6,401 bases of DNA from Dehalococcoidia bacterium (GCA_012961565.1 DTZC01000183.1:1-6401); one strand, 5' to 3'; numbered from the stretch's first letter, positions 1 to 6,217 are shown. The notes: a model not told the origin generated them from the letters alone. Numbers and translations: made by a program.

Positions 1-111
1 GCTGCTGCTGTTGCTGTTGCCTCGATTTTGTACGGACTGTTTATGCTTGCTTTTGCTGACCTCTGCAGCCTGCTTCTGGAAATAGAGCAGAACACCAGGC
101 AGACTGAATAG
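1..111 (+). CDS. 3' end of a putative membrane protein gene (partial)
   Basis: Reading from base 1 in frame 1 gives 36 residues and then a TAG stop at 109-111; the gene start lies outside the window. The first 26 or so residues are strongly hydrophobic, rich in Ala, Val, Leu and Phe, and look like the last transmembrane helix. They are followed by a short polar tail, EIEQNTRQTE. A terminal helix followed by an 'IExNTR' tail is something I recall from small uncharacterised bacterial membrane proteins, but I cannot name the family. The GCT/GTT run at the very start is explained as Ala/Val codons of the helix. No terminator hairpin is visible after the stop. An open stretch of only 36 codons could arise by chance, so the call rests mainly on the coherent helix-plus-tail composition. 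Confidence 0.5.
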   Translation, partial: AAAVAVASILYGLFMLAFADLCSLLLEIEQNTRQTE

Positions 112-165
112 GCCGGCATACTCCCTGATGTTGCCTTTTTGTTCATCTCTCCTTTTCCCGCCGAC

Positions 166-194
166 TTAACAAATCATCTCGTCGATGGTATAGT
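166..194 (+). promoter_or_regulatory. Sigma-70-type promoter for the metallophosphoesterase gene
   Basis: A -35 box TTAACA (166-171, five of six to TTGACA) and a -10 box TATAGT (189-194, five of six to TATAAT) are separated by exactly 17 bases. Transcription would be expected to start about seven bases after the -10 box, around 200-203, right at the ATG at 203. The resulting mRNA would have almost no 5' leader, which fits the lack of a good Shine-Dalgarno site before that ATG. Confidence 0.55.
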
Positions 195-202
195 TAGGCG
201 AT

Positions 203-934
203 ATGCGATATCTGGTCATAGGCGATATCCACAGTAACCTGGCGGCTTTTGAGGCGGTACTCAGAGACATCAAAGCTAGAGGAGGCTTTGACAGGGTGTG
301 GTGTCTGGGGGACGTGGTTGGCTACGGACCCGACCCTCACGAGTGTATCCAGCTTTTGCGTCAATTTGAGCCTGTTTGCGTTGCCGGTAATCATGATTGG
401 GCAGCGATAGGCAGGGTAGATACTGCTGATTTCAATCCTGTGGCTGCCCAGGCCTGCCGCTGGACAGCACAGCAACTGACGCCCGAAGACATAGACTACT
501 TACAGAAGCTGCCTCTGGAGCTTTGCCAGGACGATTTCACGCTGGTCCATGGCAGCCCGAGAGAGCCTGTCTGGGAATACCTGATGTCTCGTGAAGCAGC
601 ACAGGACAACTTTGCCTGTTTTGAAACGACCTACTGCCTTGTGGGACATTCTCATGTGCCACTAGTATTTGAACTCGTTGGCAGCAGCGTGGTCTATAGG
701 ATGTTTCCCGATGAAGGCAGCTTGAGACTGGGAGAAAATCGCCTGTTCATCAATCCTGGCGGCGTGGGCCAGCCTCGCGATGGTGACCCACGGGCAAGTT
801 ACGCCGTCTATGATGCTAATACCAAGACAGTGTATCATTACCGGGTTGAGTATGATATTCTGACCACCCAGAAAAGGATGAAGGAACGGGGGCTGCCTTT
901 ATCCCTGATTATGCGTTTGAGTCAAGGCTGGTAG
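203..934 (+). CDS. Metallophosphoesterase family protein (calcineurin-like)
   Basis: This 243-residue protein is complete and carries the full dimetal phosphoesterase signature in order: GDIHSN (D8, H10), GDVVGYGP (D37), GNHD (N63, H64), VHGSP (H116) and GHSHVP (H149, H151). The late NPGGVGQPRDGDPRASYAVYD segment (184-204) is typical of the compact YfcE/MJ0936-like branch. Such enzymes hydrolyse phosphomono- or diesters in the cytoplasm using two metal ions such as Mn; their natural substrates are often unknown and none can be read here. No signal peptide or membrane segment is seen. The ATG is fixed by the first motif, which begins only six residues in. The bases before it contain just a weak TAGG, whereas a good promoter places the transcript start at or near the ATG. 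The gene stands alone, with 91 bases before it and 120 after it. Confidence 0.93.
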   Translation: MRYLVIGDIHSNLAAFEAVLRDIKARGGFDRVWCLGDVVGYGPDPHECIQLLRQFEPVCVAGNHDWAAIGRVDTADFNPVAAQACRWTAQQLTPEDIDYLQKLPLELCQDDFTLVHGSPREPVWEYLMSREAAQDNFACFETTYCLVGHSHVPLVFELVGSSVVYRMFPDEGSLRLGENRLFINPGGVGQPRDGDPRASYAVYDANTKTVYHYRVEYDILTTQKRMKERGLPLSLIMRLSQGW

Positions 935-940
935 CCTTGA
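922..940. other. Perfect 8-bp stem-loop across the phosphoesterase stop codon
   Basis: TCAAGGCT (922-929) and AGCCTTGA (933-940) are exact inverted repeats separated by the three bases GGT, and the TAG stop (932-934) lies in the loop and 3' arm. It could form a stable hairpin at the 3' end of the phosphoesterase mRNA. The 3' side continues AAAAG rather than a run of T, so it is not a standard intrinsic terminator. It may instead protect the 3' end or slow RNA polymerase. Confidence 0.6.
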
Positions 941-965
941 AAAGTTCCGAGCGCCATAGTAGTAT
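937..965 (+). promoter_or_regulatory. Candidate promoter for the dehydrogenase-amidohydrolase unit
   Basis: TTGAAA (937-942, five of six to the -35 consensus) lies 17 bases before TAGTAT (960-965, four of six to the -10 consensus). Transcription would start near 972, leaving a leader of about 80 bases before the GTG at 1055. The -35 box overlaps the 3' arm of the hairpin at 922-940. CATAAT at 1011-1016 is another possible -10 box but has only a poor -35 partner. This is a weak call. Confidence 0.3.
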
Positions 966-994
966 TAGCTCGGGTTGTGCCTGACAGGCAACAA
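947..994. repeat. Two consecutive inverted repeats in the gap before the dehydrogenase
   Basis: CCGAGC (947-952) and GCTCGG (968-973) form a 6-bp stem with a 15-base loop. Directly after it, TTGTGCC (975-981) pairs with GGCA-A-CAA (987-994), a 7-bp stem with one bulged A and a 5-base loop. Together with the hairpin at 922-940 they make three stems in 73 bases. Neither is followed by a T run. No known riboswitch or RNA family is recognised. Confidence 0.45.
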
Positions 995-1040
995 GCCAGG
1001 TAGCAAGCCTCATAATCGGGTATGACCTGACTAATCACCG

Positions 1041-1047
1041 AGGAGGG
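1041..1047 (+). promoter_or_regulatory. Shine-Dalgarno site that fixes the GTG start of the dehydrogenase
   Basis: AGGAGGG lies seven bases before the GTG at 1055. This is near-ideal spacing and supports GTG as the true start. Confidence 0.8.
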
Positions 1048-1054
1048 TACGCAC

Positions 1055-1846
1055 GTGGACTTAAATCTAGCAGATAAAACAGTGATTGTCACCGGTGGTG
1101 CTTCGAACATCGGTCGGGGCATAGTCCTGGCATTTGCCAAAGAAAAGTCAAATGTGGTGATTGCTGATATAGACGAGACACAGGGGCAAAAGGTGGCTAA
1201 AGAGGCTGCTACTCTGAGCGGCAAGGCTATTGTTATCAAGACTGATGTCACCGATACCAACTCAGTGAAGGCAATGGTGGATACGACTCTGGCGCAGTTT
1301 GGCAAGATAGACATACTGGTCAACAACGTCGGCTGGACAATAGACCGTTTGTTTGTTGAGAAGCCACGGGACGAATGGCAAAGAGAAATAAATATAAATT
1401 TCTGGGGCGTTATAAATTGCACCAGAGCAGTATTGGACCACATGATTGAGCGGAAGTACGGGAAAATCATCAGCATTGGCTCTGATGCCGGCAGGATGGG
1501 TGAGTACCGGGAGGCAGTCTATGCCGGATGTAAGGGTGGCGTCATTGCCCTGTCGAAATCCCTGGCTCGGGAGCTGGGACGTTATAACATAAACGTCAAT
1601 GTGGTGTGCCCCGGAGCCACTGTGCCCGAGAGTCCAGAGCATGCTGGAGAGCTCAGCATGTGGAAGGGTCCCATGGGGCAGATATTCACCCCTGAAGTCC
1701 AGGAAAAGGCGGCAAAAGCCTATCCCCTGCGTCGTCTGGGCAGACCACGAGATGTAGCCAATGCTGTCGTGTTTCTGGCTTCGGATGCAGCTAGTTTCAT
1801 AACCGGGCAGACCATCAGCGTCAGCGGCGGTTACACAATGATGTGA
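1055..1846 (+). CDS. Short-chain dehydrogenase/reductase, BadH-like
   Basis: This 263-residue classical SDR has a Rossmann nucleotide site TGGASNIGRG (13-22) and D38 at the end of strand 2, which usually means NAD(H) rather than NADP(H). It also has D64, the NNVG motif (90-93) and a complete catalytic set N115, S143, Y156 and K160 in YAGCK. The C-terminal FITGQTISVSGGYTMM block (248-263) is typical. It oxidises or reduces a hydroxyl/carbonyl group in the cytoplasm. The SDAGRMG...EAVYAGCKGG...NVVCPG pattern (143-187) reminds me of BadH, the 2-hydroxycyclohexanecarboxyl-CoA dehydrogenase of anaerobic benzoate and cyclohexanecarboxylate metabolism. FabG-like or other alcohol dehydrogenase roles remain possible. 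The GTG start has a strong ribosome binding site. The amidohydrolase follows after only 18 bases, so the two are surely cotranscribed and probably act in one pathway. Confidence 0.93.
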   Translation: MDLNLADKTVIVTGGASNIGRGIVLAFAKEKSNVVIADIDETQGQKVAKEAATLSGKAIVIKTDVTDTNSVKAMVDTTLAQFGKIDILVNNVGWTIDRLFVEKPRDEWQREININFWGVINCTRAVLDHMIERKYGKIISIGSDAGRMGEYREAVYAGCKGGVIALSKSLARELGRYNINVNVVCPGATVPESPEHAGELSMWKGPMGQIFTPEVQEKAAKAYPLRRLGRPRDVANAVVFLASDAASFITGQTISVSGGYTMM

Positions 1847-1850
1847 ATTC

Positions 1851-1858
1851 AAGGAGGT
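1851..1858 (+). promoter_or_regulatory. Full-consensus Shine-Dalgarno site for the amidohydrolase
   Basis: AAGGAGGT sits six bases before the ATG at 1865, inside the 18-base spacer after the dehydrogenase stop. It predicts strong independent translation of the second gene and contrasts with the weak sites before rsmA and the phosphoesterase. Confidence 0.8.
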
Positions 1859-1864
1859 CCCAGC

Positions 1865-2728
1865 ATGAGAGCTATTGATGTTCATGTTCATCCCAGCACG
1901 GCGGTCTTTGACCGGAAGCGTCTTTGGGGTCCTGAGCTGGTGGAATATATTTCCAAGTACTATGGAGTTGAGTACAAGGTTAAGACCGACGAGGAGATGG
2001 CACAGGAATTCAAGGAGCTGGACATAAAGGCTCTATTGATAGGCTGGGACACCGAAACTGTGAGCGGTGTCGATACTAGAAATAGCAATGATGAGATAGC
2101 CAGGCTGATAAAGAAGTTCCCGGATGTATTTCTCGGTGGTTGGGCAATGGTTGACCCCTGGAAGGGGAAGGCAGCCATAAACGAGCTGGACAGGTGCGTG
2201 AAGGAGCTGGGGCTGATGGGGCTGAAATTCCAGCCAGCGCTTCAGGCGTTCTATCCCAATGACAGACGCTTTTACCCTCTTTATGAGAAGTGCGTTGAGC
2301 TGAAGATACCGGTCTCTTTCCATACCGGGACTACCGGTGCCGGGGCTGGCATGCCCGGTGGCTATGGAATACGCTTGAGCTATACCAGACCTGTTCCCCA
2401 CATCGACGATGTAGCCGCTGATTTCCCGGAGCTAACAATAATAATGATTCATCCTGCCTGGCCCTGGCACGAGGAGCAGATTGCAGTACTACTTCATAAG
2501 GGTAATGTCTATGCTGACCTTTCTGGATGGGCACCGAAATATTTCCCTGAGGTGATTAGAAGGGAGATCAATGGTCGCCTTCAGGATAAGTTTATGTTTG
2601 GCTCCGATTATCCTGAAATTCCACCGAAGCGGTGGCTCCAGGAATTTGAAAGCGGCGGTTACAGGCCAGAGGTGATTGAGAAGGTGCTATACAAGAACGC
2701 TCAGCGGATTCTCAAGCTCAAGGTTTAG
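1865..2728 (+). CDS. Amidohydrolase_2 (ACMSD-type) family metal-dependent enzyme
   Basis: This is a 287-residue TIM-barrel protein of the amidohydrolase_2 branch. Metal ligands are visible in the expected order: HVH (H7, H9) on the first strand, H153 (SFHTG), H196 (IHPAWPW) and D248 in GSDYP. GLKFQP (119-124) is the conserved strand often seen in this branch. Members include aminocarboxymuconate-semialdehyde decarboxylase, resorcylate-type decarboxylases and lactone or amide hydrolases, so the fold does not reveal whether this one hydrolyses or decarboxylates. A Gly-rich loop TGTTGAGAGMPGGYG (154-168) follows the third ligand and may shape the substrate site. It is cytoplasmic, with no signal peptide. 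Tight linkage to the upstream dehydrogenase suggests a shared catabolic pathway. The gap to rsmA is 55 bases with no terminator, so read-through is likely. Confidence 0.88.
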   Translation: MRAIDVHVHPSTAVFDRKRLWGPELVEYISKYYGVEYKVKTDEEMAQEFKELDIKALLIGWDTETVSGVDTRNSNDEIARLIKKFPDVFLGGWAMVDPWKGKAAINELDRCVKELGLMGLKFQPALQAFYPNDRRFYPLYEKCVELKIPVSFHTGTTGAGAGMPGGYGIRLSYTRPVPHIDDVAADFPELTIIMIHPAWPWHEEQIAVLLHKGNVYADLSGWAPKYFPEVIRREINGRLQDKFMFGSDYPEIPPKRWLQEFESGGYRPEVIEKVLYKNAQRILKLKV

Positions 2729-2783
2729 TTGATTCGGAGATTGTGGTACTACACTCACCTGATAACCGGATACGATAATAGTT

Positions 2784-3689
2784 TTGAAAACTTTCGGCTC
2801 TGATGAATCAATCTTCTCCTCTTCGGCTCAGGTCAAGCGTCTGCTCCGCCAGCTCGGTGTTAGACCCAGAAAAAGCCTGGGGCAGCATTTCCTGACAGAT
2901 GAAGCGGTGTTGGAGACGATAGTTGAGGCTGCAGAACTCTCCCCACAGGACACTGTAATTGAAGTCGGTCCCGGTCTGGGTGTGTTAACTGTGCAACTGG
3001 CGCGGCGGGCTGGTAGTGTTGTGGCTGTGGAACTCGATACCAGGCTGGCTTCATTATTGAAGCACAGGCTGAGTTCTTTGCGGAATGTGTGCGTGGTCAA
3101 TGTTGATATACTGGAGGTCTCTCTATCCCAGCTATTAAAGGGAAAAAACGATTACAAGGTGGTGGCTAATTTGCCCTATTACATTACATCGCCTGTATTA
3201 CGCCACTTTGTAGAAAGCTCACCCAGACCATCATTGATGGTGGTCATGGTGCAGAAGGAGGTCGGTGAGGCTATCGTCGCCGCTCCAGGAAAGATGTCCT
3301 TGCTGGCGGTCAGCCTTCAGCTTTATGCCAGGCCGCGGATTGTAGCACGCGTAGCCTCCAGGAGCTTTTACCCCCAGCCTAAGGTGGATTCAGTCATCCT
3401 GCGTCTCGACTTGCTCTCGGAGCCTGCAGTGCCAGTTGCTGACCTAAAGGACTTTCTCGAGGTCGTCAGATGTGGATTCAGCTCACCTCGAAAACAGCTA
3501 CATAATTCGCTGGCTCAGGGACTTAGGATGAAGTCGAGCCAGGTTGTTGAACTGCTGCGGAAAGCCGGAGTGGAGTCCCAGCGTCGAGCTGAAACGCTCA
3601 GTCTCGTGGAGTGGTCAAGGGTCTACGAGGTCTTACAAGCTTGGAGGCATCAGGCAGGATGCGATGTTAACCGCGCTGGCACCAGCTAA
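2784..3689 (+). CDS. rsmA: 16S rRNA (adenine1518-N6/adenine1519-N6)-dimethyltransferase
   Basis: RsmA (KsgA) dimethylates two adjacent adenines in the 3'-terminal hairpin of 16S rRNA using S-adenosylmethionine, a late step in small-subunit assembly. Visible hallmarks are SLGQHFL (31-37), the SAM-binding EVGPGLGVLT (60-69), E83 in VELD, D108 in NVDIL, the catalytic NLPYY (129-133), FYPQPKVDSV (195-204) and RKQLHNSL (236-243). The length of 301 residues is slightly above the usual 260-290 because of an N-terminal extension of about 30 residues before SLGQHFL. The start is TTG at 2784. An in-frame TAA at 2763-2765 and the absence of any ATG, GTG or other TTG before SLGQHFL leave it as the only standard choice, although no clear Shine-Dalgarno site precedes it. 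The 3' end overlaps ispE by 26 bases. Confidence 0.95.
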   Translation: MKTFGSDESIFSSSAQVKRLLRQLGVRPRKSLGQHFLTDEAVLETIVEAAELSPQDTVIEVGPGLGVLTVQLARRAGSVVAVELDTRLASLLKHRLSSLRNVCVVNVDILEVSLSQLLKGKNDYKVVANLPYYITSPVLRHFVESSPRPSLMVVMVQKEVGEAIVAAPGKMSLLAVSLQLYARPRIVARVASRSFYPQPKVDSVILRLDLLSEPAVPVADLKDFLEVVRCGFSSPRKQLHNSLAQGLRMKSSQVVELLRKAGVESQRRAETLSLVEWSRVYEVLQAWRHQAGCDVNRAGTS

Positions 3690-4524
3690 AATTAATCTCG
3701 TCCTCGAAGTCCTAGGGAGGCGAGACGATGGCTACCACGAGGTCCGCAGCTTGGTGCAGGCGGTCGACCTCTGTGACCTGCTTTTGTTCGAGTCCGCTGA
3801 AGGAATCTCTCTGGAGTGCAGTGAAGTCAGCTTGCAGAGTGTGGACAATCTGGTTATTAAGGCAGCCGAGCTACTGAAGGAAGCCAGCGGCTGCCATAAA
3901 GGGGTAAAGGTCAAGCTCGAGAAGCGAATCCCGTGGGGTGTTGGGTTGGGCGGTGGCAGCAGCGATGCCGCTACCACCCTGCTGGTGGTTAATAGACTCT
4001 GGGAACTGGGGCTGCCCACTTCAGACCTGGCTGAATTTGCAGCCAGGCTGGGCTCTGATGTCCCGCTTTTCATCTATAAAGGCATGGCTCTGGTGGAAGG
4101 CAGGGGGGAAAAAGTCGTGCCTCTAGACACTTTGCAGAGACACTATTTTGTGCTGCTAGTGCCACCGTTCCCCAGAGAACCTGGCAAAACAAAACGGCTC
4201 TATTCCCTTCTAAGTAAGCGGCATTTCACCGAAGGGCAGTTCGTGAGCCGGGCTTTGAAGTCTTGGTCGCAGGATAGAAGAATCATTCCTGATATATTGT
4301 TTAATGTTTTCGATGAGATTGCTCTTGAGGCTTTCCCGAGGTTGGAGGTTTACTGGAGACTCCTGGAGCAAGCTGGCGCTACGGGCATACATCTGGCCGG
4401 TTCAGGTCCAGCCTTGTTTGCTCCAGCAGCAGACGAGGCTGATGCCAACAAGATATGCCGCCGACTTCATCAGCAGGGACTGGAGGCTTATTCTGTGTCT
4501 ACCTTGGTACCGGAAGTGGTTTGA
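3664..4524 (+). CDS. ispE: 4-diphosphocytidyl-2-C-methyl-D-erythritol kinase
   Basis: IspE is a GHMP kinase that phosphorylates 4-diphosphocytidyl-2-C-methylerythritol with ATP in the MEP route to isoprenoid precursors. The 286 residues carry PAKINL (7-12, with the conserved Lys 9), DDGYHE (21-26), the ATP-binding WGVGLGGGSSDAA (91-103), D132 in LGSDVPLF as the likely catalytic Asp, NVFDE (214-218) and LAGSGPALF (244-252). The ATG at 3664 is chosen because it puts PAKINL at the usual position. The frame stays open back to an ATG at 3544, but that would add 40 residues encoded inside rsmA with no family counterpart. The start lies within rsmA, with a modest AGGCAGGA just upstream, so translational coupling is likely. 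An rsmA-ispE neighbourhood is common in bacteria. The 3' end overlaps the convergent nucleotidyltransferase gene. Confidence 0.95.
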   Translation: MLTALAPAKINLVLEVLGRRDDGYHEVRSLVQAVDLCDLLLFESAEGISLECSEVSLQSVDNLVIKAAELLKEASGCHKGVKVKLEKRIPWGVGLGGGSSDAATTLLVVNRLWELGLPTSDLAEFAARLGSDVPLFIYKGMALVEGRGEKVVPLDTLQRHYFVLLVPPFPREPGKTKRLYSLLSKRHFTEGQFVSRALKSWSQDRRIIPDILFNVFDEIALEAFPRLEVYWRLLEQAGATGIHLAGSGPALFAPAADEADANKICRRLHQQGLEAYSVSTLVPEVV

Positions 4525-5759
4525 CGCCAGATACGCACCAGTCTTTCTTCGTCCTGTCTGGTCTGTGCCTCTCCGTTGAGTCGTGCTCTGTGCAATATCT
4601 GCAGCACCTCTCGGATTTGAGGACCAGCAGGGATTCCCATTCTCTGCAAATCTTCGCCGTTCAATGCCGGTCTCATGTAGCGCAACCTGGACAGGTAGAA
4701 GTGGAGACGCTGGCTTGCTACTGGTGATTCTGTGGCAAGGGCATTGGTCTGGATAGCTGGTGGCGCGTAACCGCGGAGCAATTGATGTATATCACTGGGC
4801 TTGAGTCCAGGCGTGGTCAGCACGGGAAGCTGAGCTTTGAGCTTCAAGGTGTGGCACATGGCTTGAGCTGATGCCTTGGGAAAATTGAGGCGGGAAATGA
4901 ATTCGTCATTTTCCTGCTTGGTCAGCCGATAGACGAACAAGCATAGATAGAGGACAGAAAGTGACACTCGTTGAGCGAACTGGCGAGCTTTGCTGAACAT
5001 CTCGCCCAGCCAGCCATTCCCCCTAAGAGATGGATGCAGCCTATTCAGCACTCCCAGCTCATCAGCCCGCCTCAAGACCCGCTCCGGTTCTTTTTCCTTA
5101 GAGATTAGCTCTAGCTCGTGTCTGATGCGGTCACCGCTTATCGTGTCCAACATGGCTATATTCTGCCGTAAGGAGCTTTCCGTCTCCGGTTCCAGCTTGA
5201 ATCCCAACCTTTGCTCATAGCGAAGTGCCCGCAGGATTCTGGTAGCATCATCCGTGAAGCTGTTGGGGTGTAGTATGCGGATGAGACGGTGTTCCAGGTC
5301 GTCTTTGCCACGATAAAGGTCAATGAGTTCACCAAAGCGTTGAGGCACCAGGCATACCGCCATGGCGTTGATTGTAAAGTCACGACGGAAAAGGTCGTCT
5401 TTGAGGGTGCCTGGTCGGACTGTGGGCAGGGCTCCGGGCTTGCTATAGGTCTCGCTGCGGGCGGTGGCTAGGTCGAGGCTGAAGTCGGTGAAACTGAGTT
5501 TGGCGGTGCCAAAACGAGGGTGGATTGTGAGCTTCGCCTGGCTGTCTTTGGCTAGTTCGTTAGCAAGCTCGATAGCATCACCTTCAACAACTAAATCGAG
5601 GTCAAAGTTAGTGCTTCCCAGGAACAGGTCACGCACTGTCCCGCCCACGAGATAAAGCTCCATACCCATCTCACAAGCCTTTTTCCCGGCATCTGTTATC
5701 AGCTTCCGAATCGGCTGGGGAAGGTGTTTTTCAAGCTGTGTGAGGAAGTCCTGGGACAC
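4488..5759 (-). CDS. Class II tRNA nucleotidyltransferase (CCA-adding or A/CC-adding) / poly(A) polymerase family
   Basis: This 423-residue protein belongs to the family that builds or repairs the 3' CCA end of tRNA from CTP and ATP. The head domain shows LVGGTVRD (37-44), catalytic metal ligands D53 and D55 in DLDLV, RRDFTINAMA (125-134), and DDATRILRALRY (170-181), whose D171 and R174 match the class II residues that read the incoming base. RHELELI (213-219) closes the neck region. The C-terminal part contains GEDLQRMGIPAGPQIREVL (368-386) and an LNGEAQTRQDEE segment (394-405). I associate this tail with the polyA_pol/tRNA_NucTran2 type, which also includes enzymes adding only CC or only A, so the specificity is open. 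No HD phosphohydrolase motif is evident. Translation begins at GTG, 27 bases after the thioesterase stop. The 3' end overlaps ispE on the other strand by 37 bases. Confidence 0.92.
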   Translation of the reverse strand: MSQDFLTQLEKHLPQPIRKLITDAGKKACEMGMELYLVGGTVRDLFLGSTNFDLDLVVEGDAIELANELAKDSQAKLTIHPRFGTAKLSFTDFSLDLATARSETYSKPGALPTVRPGTLKDDLFRRDFTINAMAVCLVPQRFGELIDLYRGKDDLEHRLIRILHPNSFTDDATRILRALRYEQRLGFKLEPETESSLRQNIAMLDTISGDRIRHELELISKEKEPERVLRRADELGVLNRLHPSLRGNGWLGEMFSKARQFAQRVSLSVLYLCLFVYRLTKQENDEFISRLNFPKASAQAMCHTLKLKAQLPVLTTPGLKPSDIHQLLRGYAPPAIQTNALATESPVASQRLHFYLSRLRYMRPALNGEDLQRMGIPAGPQIREVLQILHRARLNGEAQTRQDEERLVRIWRQTTSGTKVDTE

Positions 5760-5764
5760 GGAGT

Positions 5765-5770
5765 CTCTCC
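5765..5770 (-). promoter_or_regulatory. Shine-Dalgarno site that fixes the GTG start of the nucleotidyltransferase
   Basis: On the minus strand GGAGAG lies five bases before the GTG (5759-5757), in the 27-base spacer after the thioesterase stop. It supports this start and translation from a shared transcript. Confidence 0.65.
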
Positions 5771-5786
5771 AAATAGCAGTGTGTCA

Positions 5787-6194
5787 TCAGTCCCCTTTGG
5801 CTTTGAATATGGAATACGTGCCTATAGCCTTGGCGATGAGACGGTTGTTACCCCTTATTTCTGATTCCAGTACGGCGATTCTCTTGCCTCTGTGAATGAC
5901 TTTTGTCTTGCAGGTGAGAAGCCCGGATGCTAGTGCAGCGAAATAGACGATTTTGATTTCCACCGTGGCACAAATTTCGTCTTTGGCTAAGTGGGAGTAG
6001 AGAGCAGCACCCATGCCGGTATCTGCCATCGAGTAGACTGCTCCTCCGTGGATGACTTTGTGTGGGTTTAACAGCCTCTCGTTTATTTCCAGAACACATT
6101 CACTGTGTCCCTTTCCGGATTTGGTAAACCTTAAGCCAATCAGTTCAGCAAAAGGGTGAAAGCCTGGTGCATCCAGTGGAAATTGTTTTGGCAT
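5787..6194 (-). CDS. PaaI family hotdog-fold thioesterase
   Basis: This 135-residue protein has the normal length for a single hotdog domain. The family signature is clear: N43 in NPHKVIHGG, then HGGAVYSMADTGMGAAL (49-65), with D58 on the central helix as the likely catalytic acid. VEIKIVYF (78-85), the GLLTCKTKVIHRGKR strand pair (91-105) and AKAIGTYSIF (121-130) complete the fold. Members hydrolyse acyl-CoA thioesters, often aryl- or medium-chain acyl-CoA, in the cytoplasm as tetramers; the natural substrate cannot be read here. The ATG has AAGAGG eight bases upstream and a strong promoter just before that. It is the first gene of a two-gene unit with the tRNA nucleotidyltransferase, with no evident functional link beyond cotranscription. 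Confidence 0.9.
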   Translation of the reverse strand: MPKQFPLDAPGFHPFAELIGLRFTKSGKGHSECVLEINERLLNPHKVIHGGAVYSMADTGMGAALYSHLAKDEICATVEIKIVYFAALASGLLTCKTKVIHRGKRIAVLESEIRGNNRLIAKAIGTYSIFKAKGD

Positions 6195-6202
6195 AGGAGC
6201 TA

Positions 6203-6208
6203 CCTCTT
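6203..6208 (-). promoter_or_regulatory. Shine-Dalgarno site of the thioesterase gene
   Basis: On the minus strand AAGAGG lies eight bases before the ATG (6194-6192). It would fall only a few bases inside the transcript predicted from the promoter at 6218-6246. Confidence 0.55.
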
Positions 6209-6217
6209 GATGGCTGC

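Noticed and set aside
1..21. GCT/GTT trinucleotide run that looks like a microsatellite
   Set aside because: It is in frame with a reading frame ending at 111 and encodes Ala/Val residues of a likely transmembrane helix, so coding explains it.
922..940. Hairpin as a standard intrinsic terminator
   Set aside because: Neither side is followed by a T run: the plus strand continues AAAAG and the minus strand continues CTCAAAC, so it is reported only as a stem-loop.
922..1476. Long open frame on the minus strand opposite the 5' half of the dehydrogenase gene (184 residues)
   Set aside because: It lies opposite a gene with a complete set of catalytic motifs, has no recognisable domain and is explained as a shadow of that gene's codon pattern. 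The same applies to the minus-strand frame at 1262-1891.
2748..2779. GATAAT at 2774-2779 as a -10 box for a separate rsmA promoter
   Set aside because: No -35-like hexamer occurs 16-18 bases upstream and there is no extended -10 TGN, so a promoter is not supported.
3544..3663. Upstream ATG at 3544 as the ispE start
   Set aside because: It would add 40 residues encoded within rsmA and absent from the family. The ATG at 3664 places PAKINL at the usual N-terminal position.
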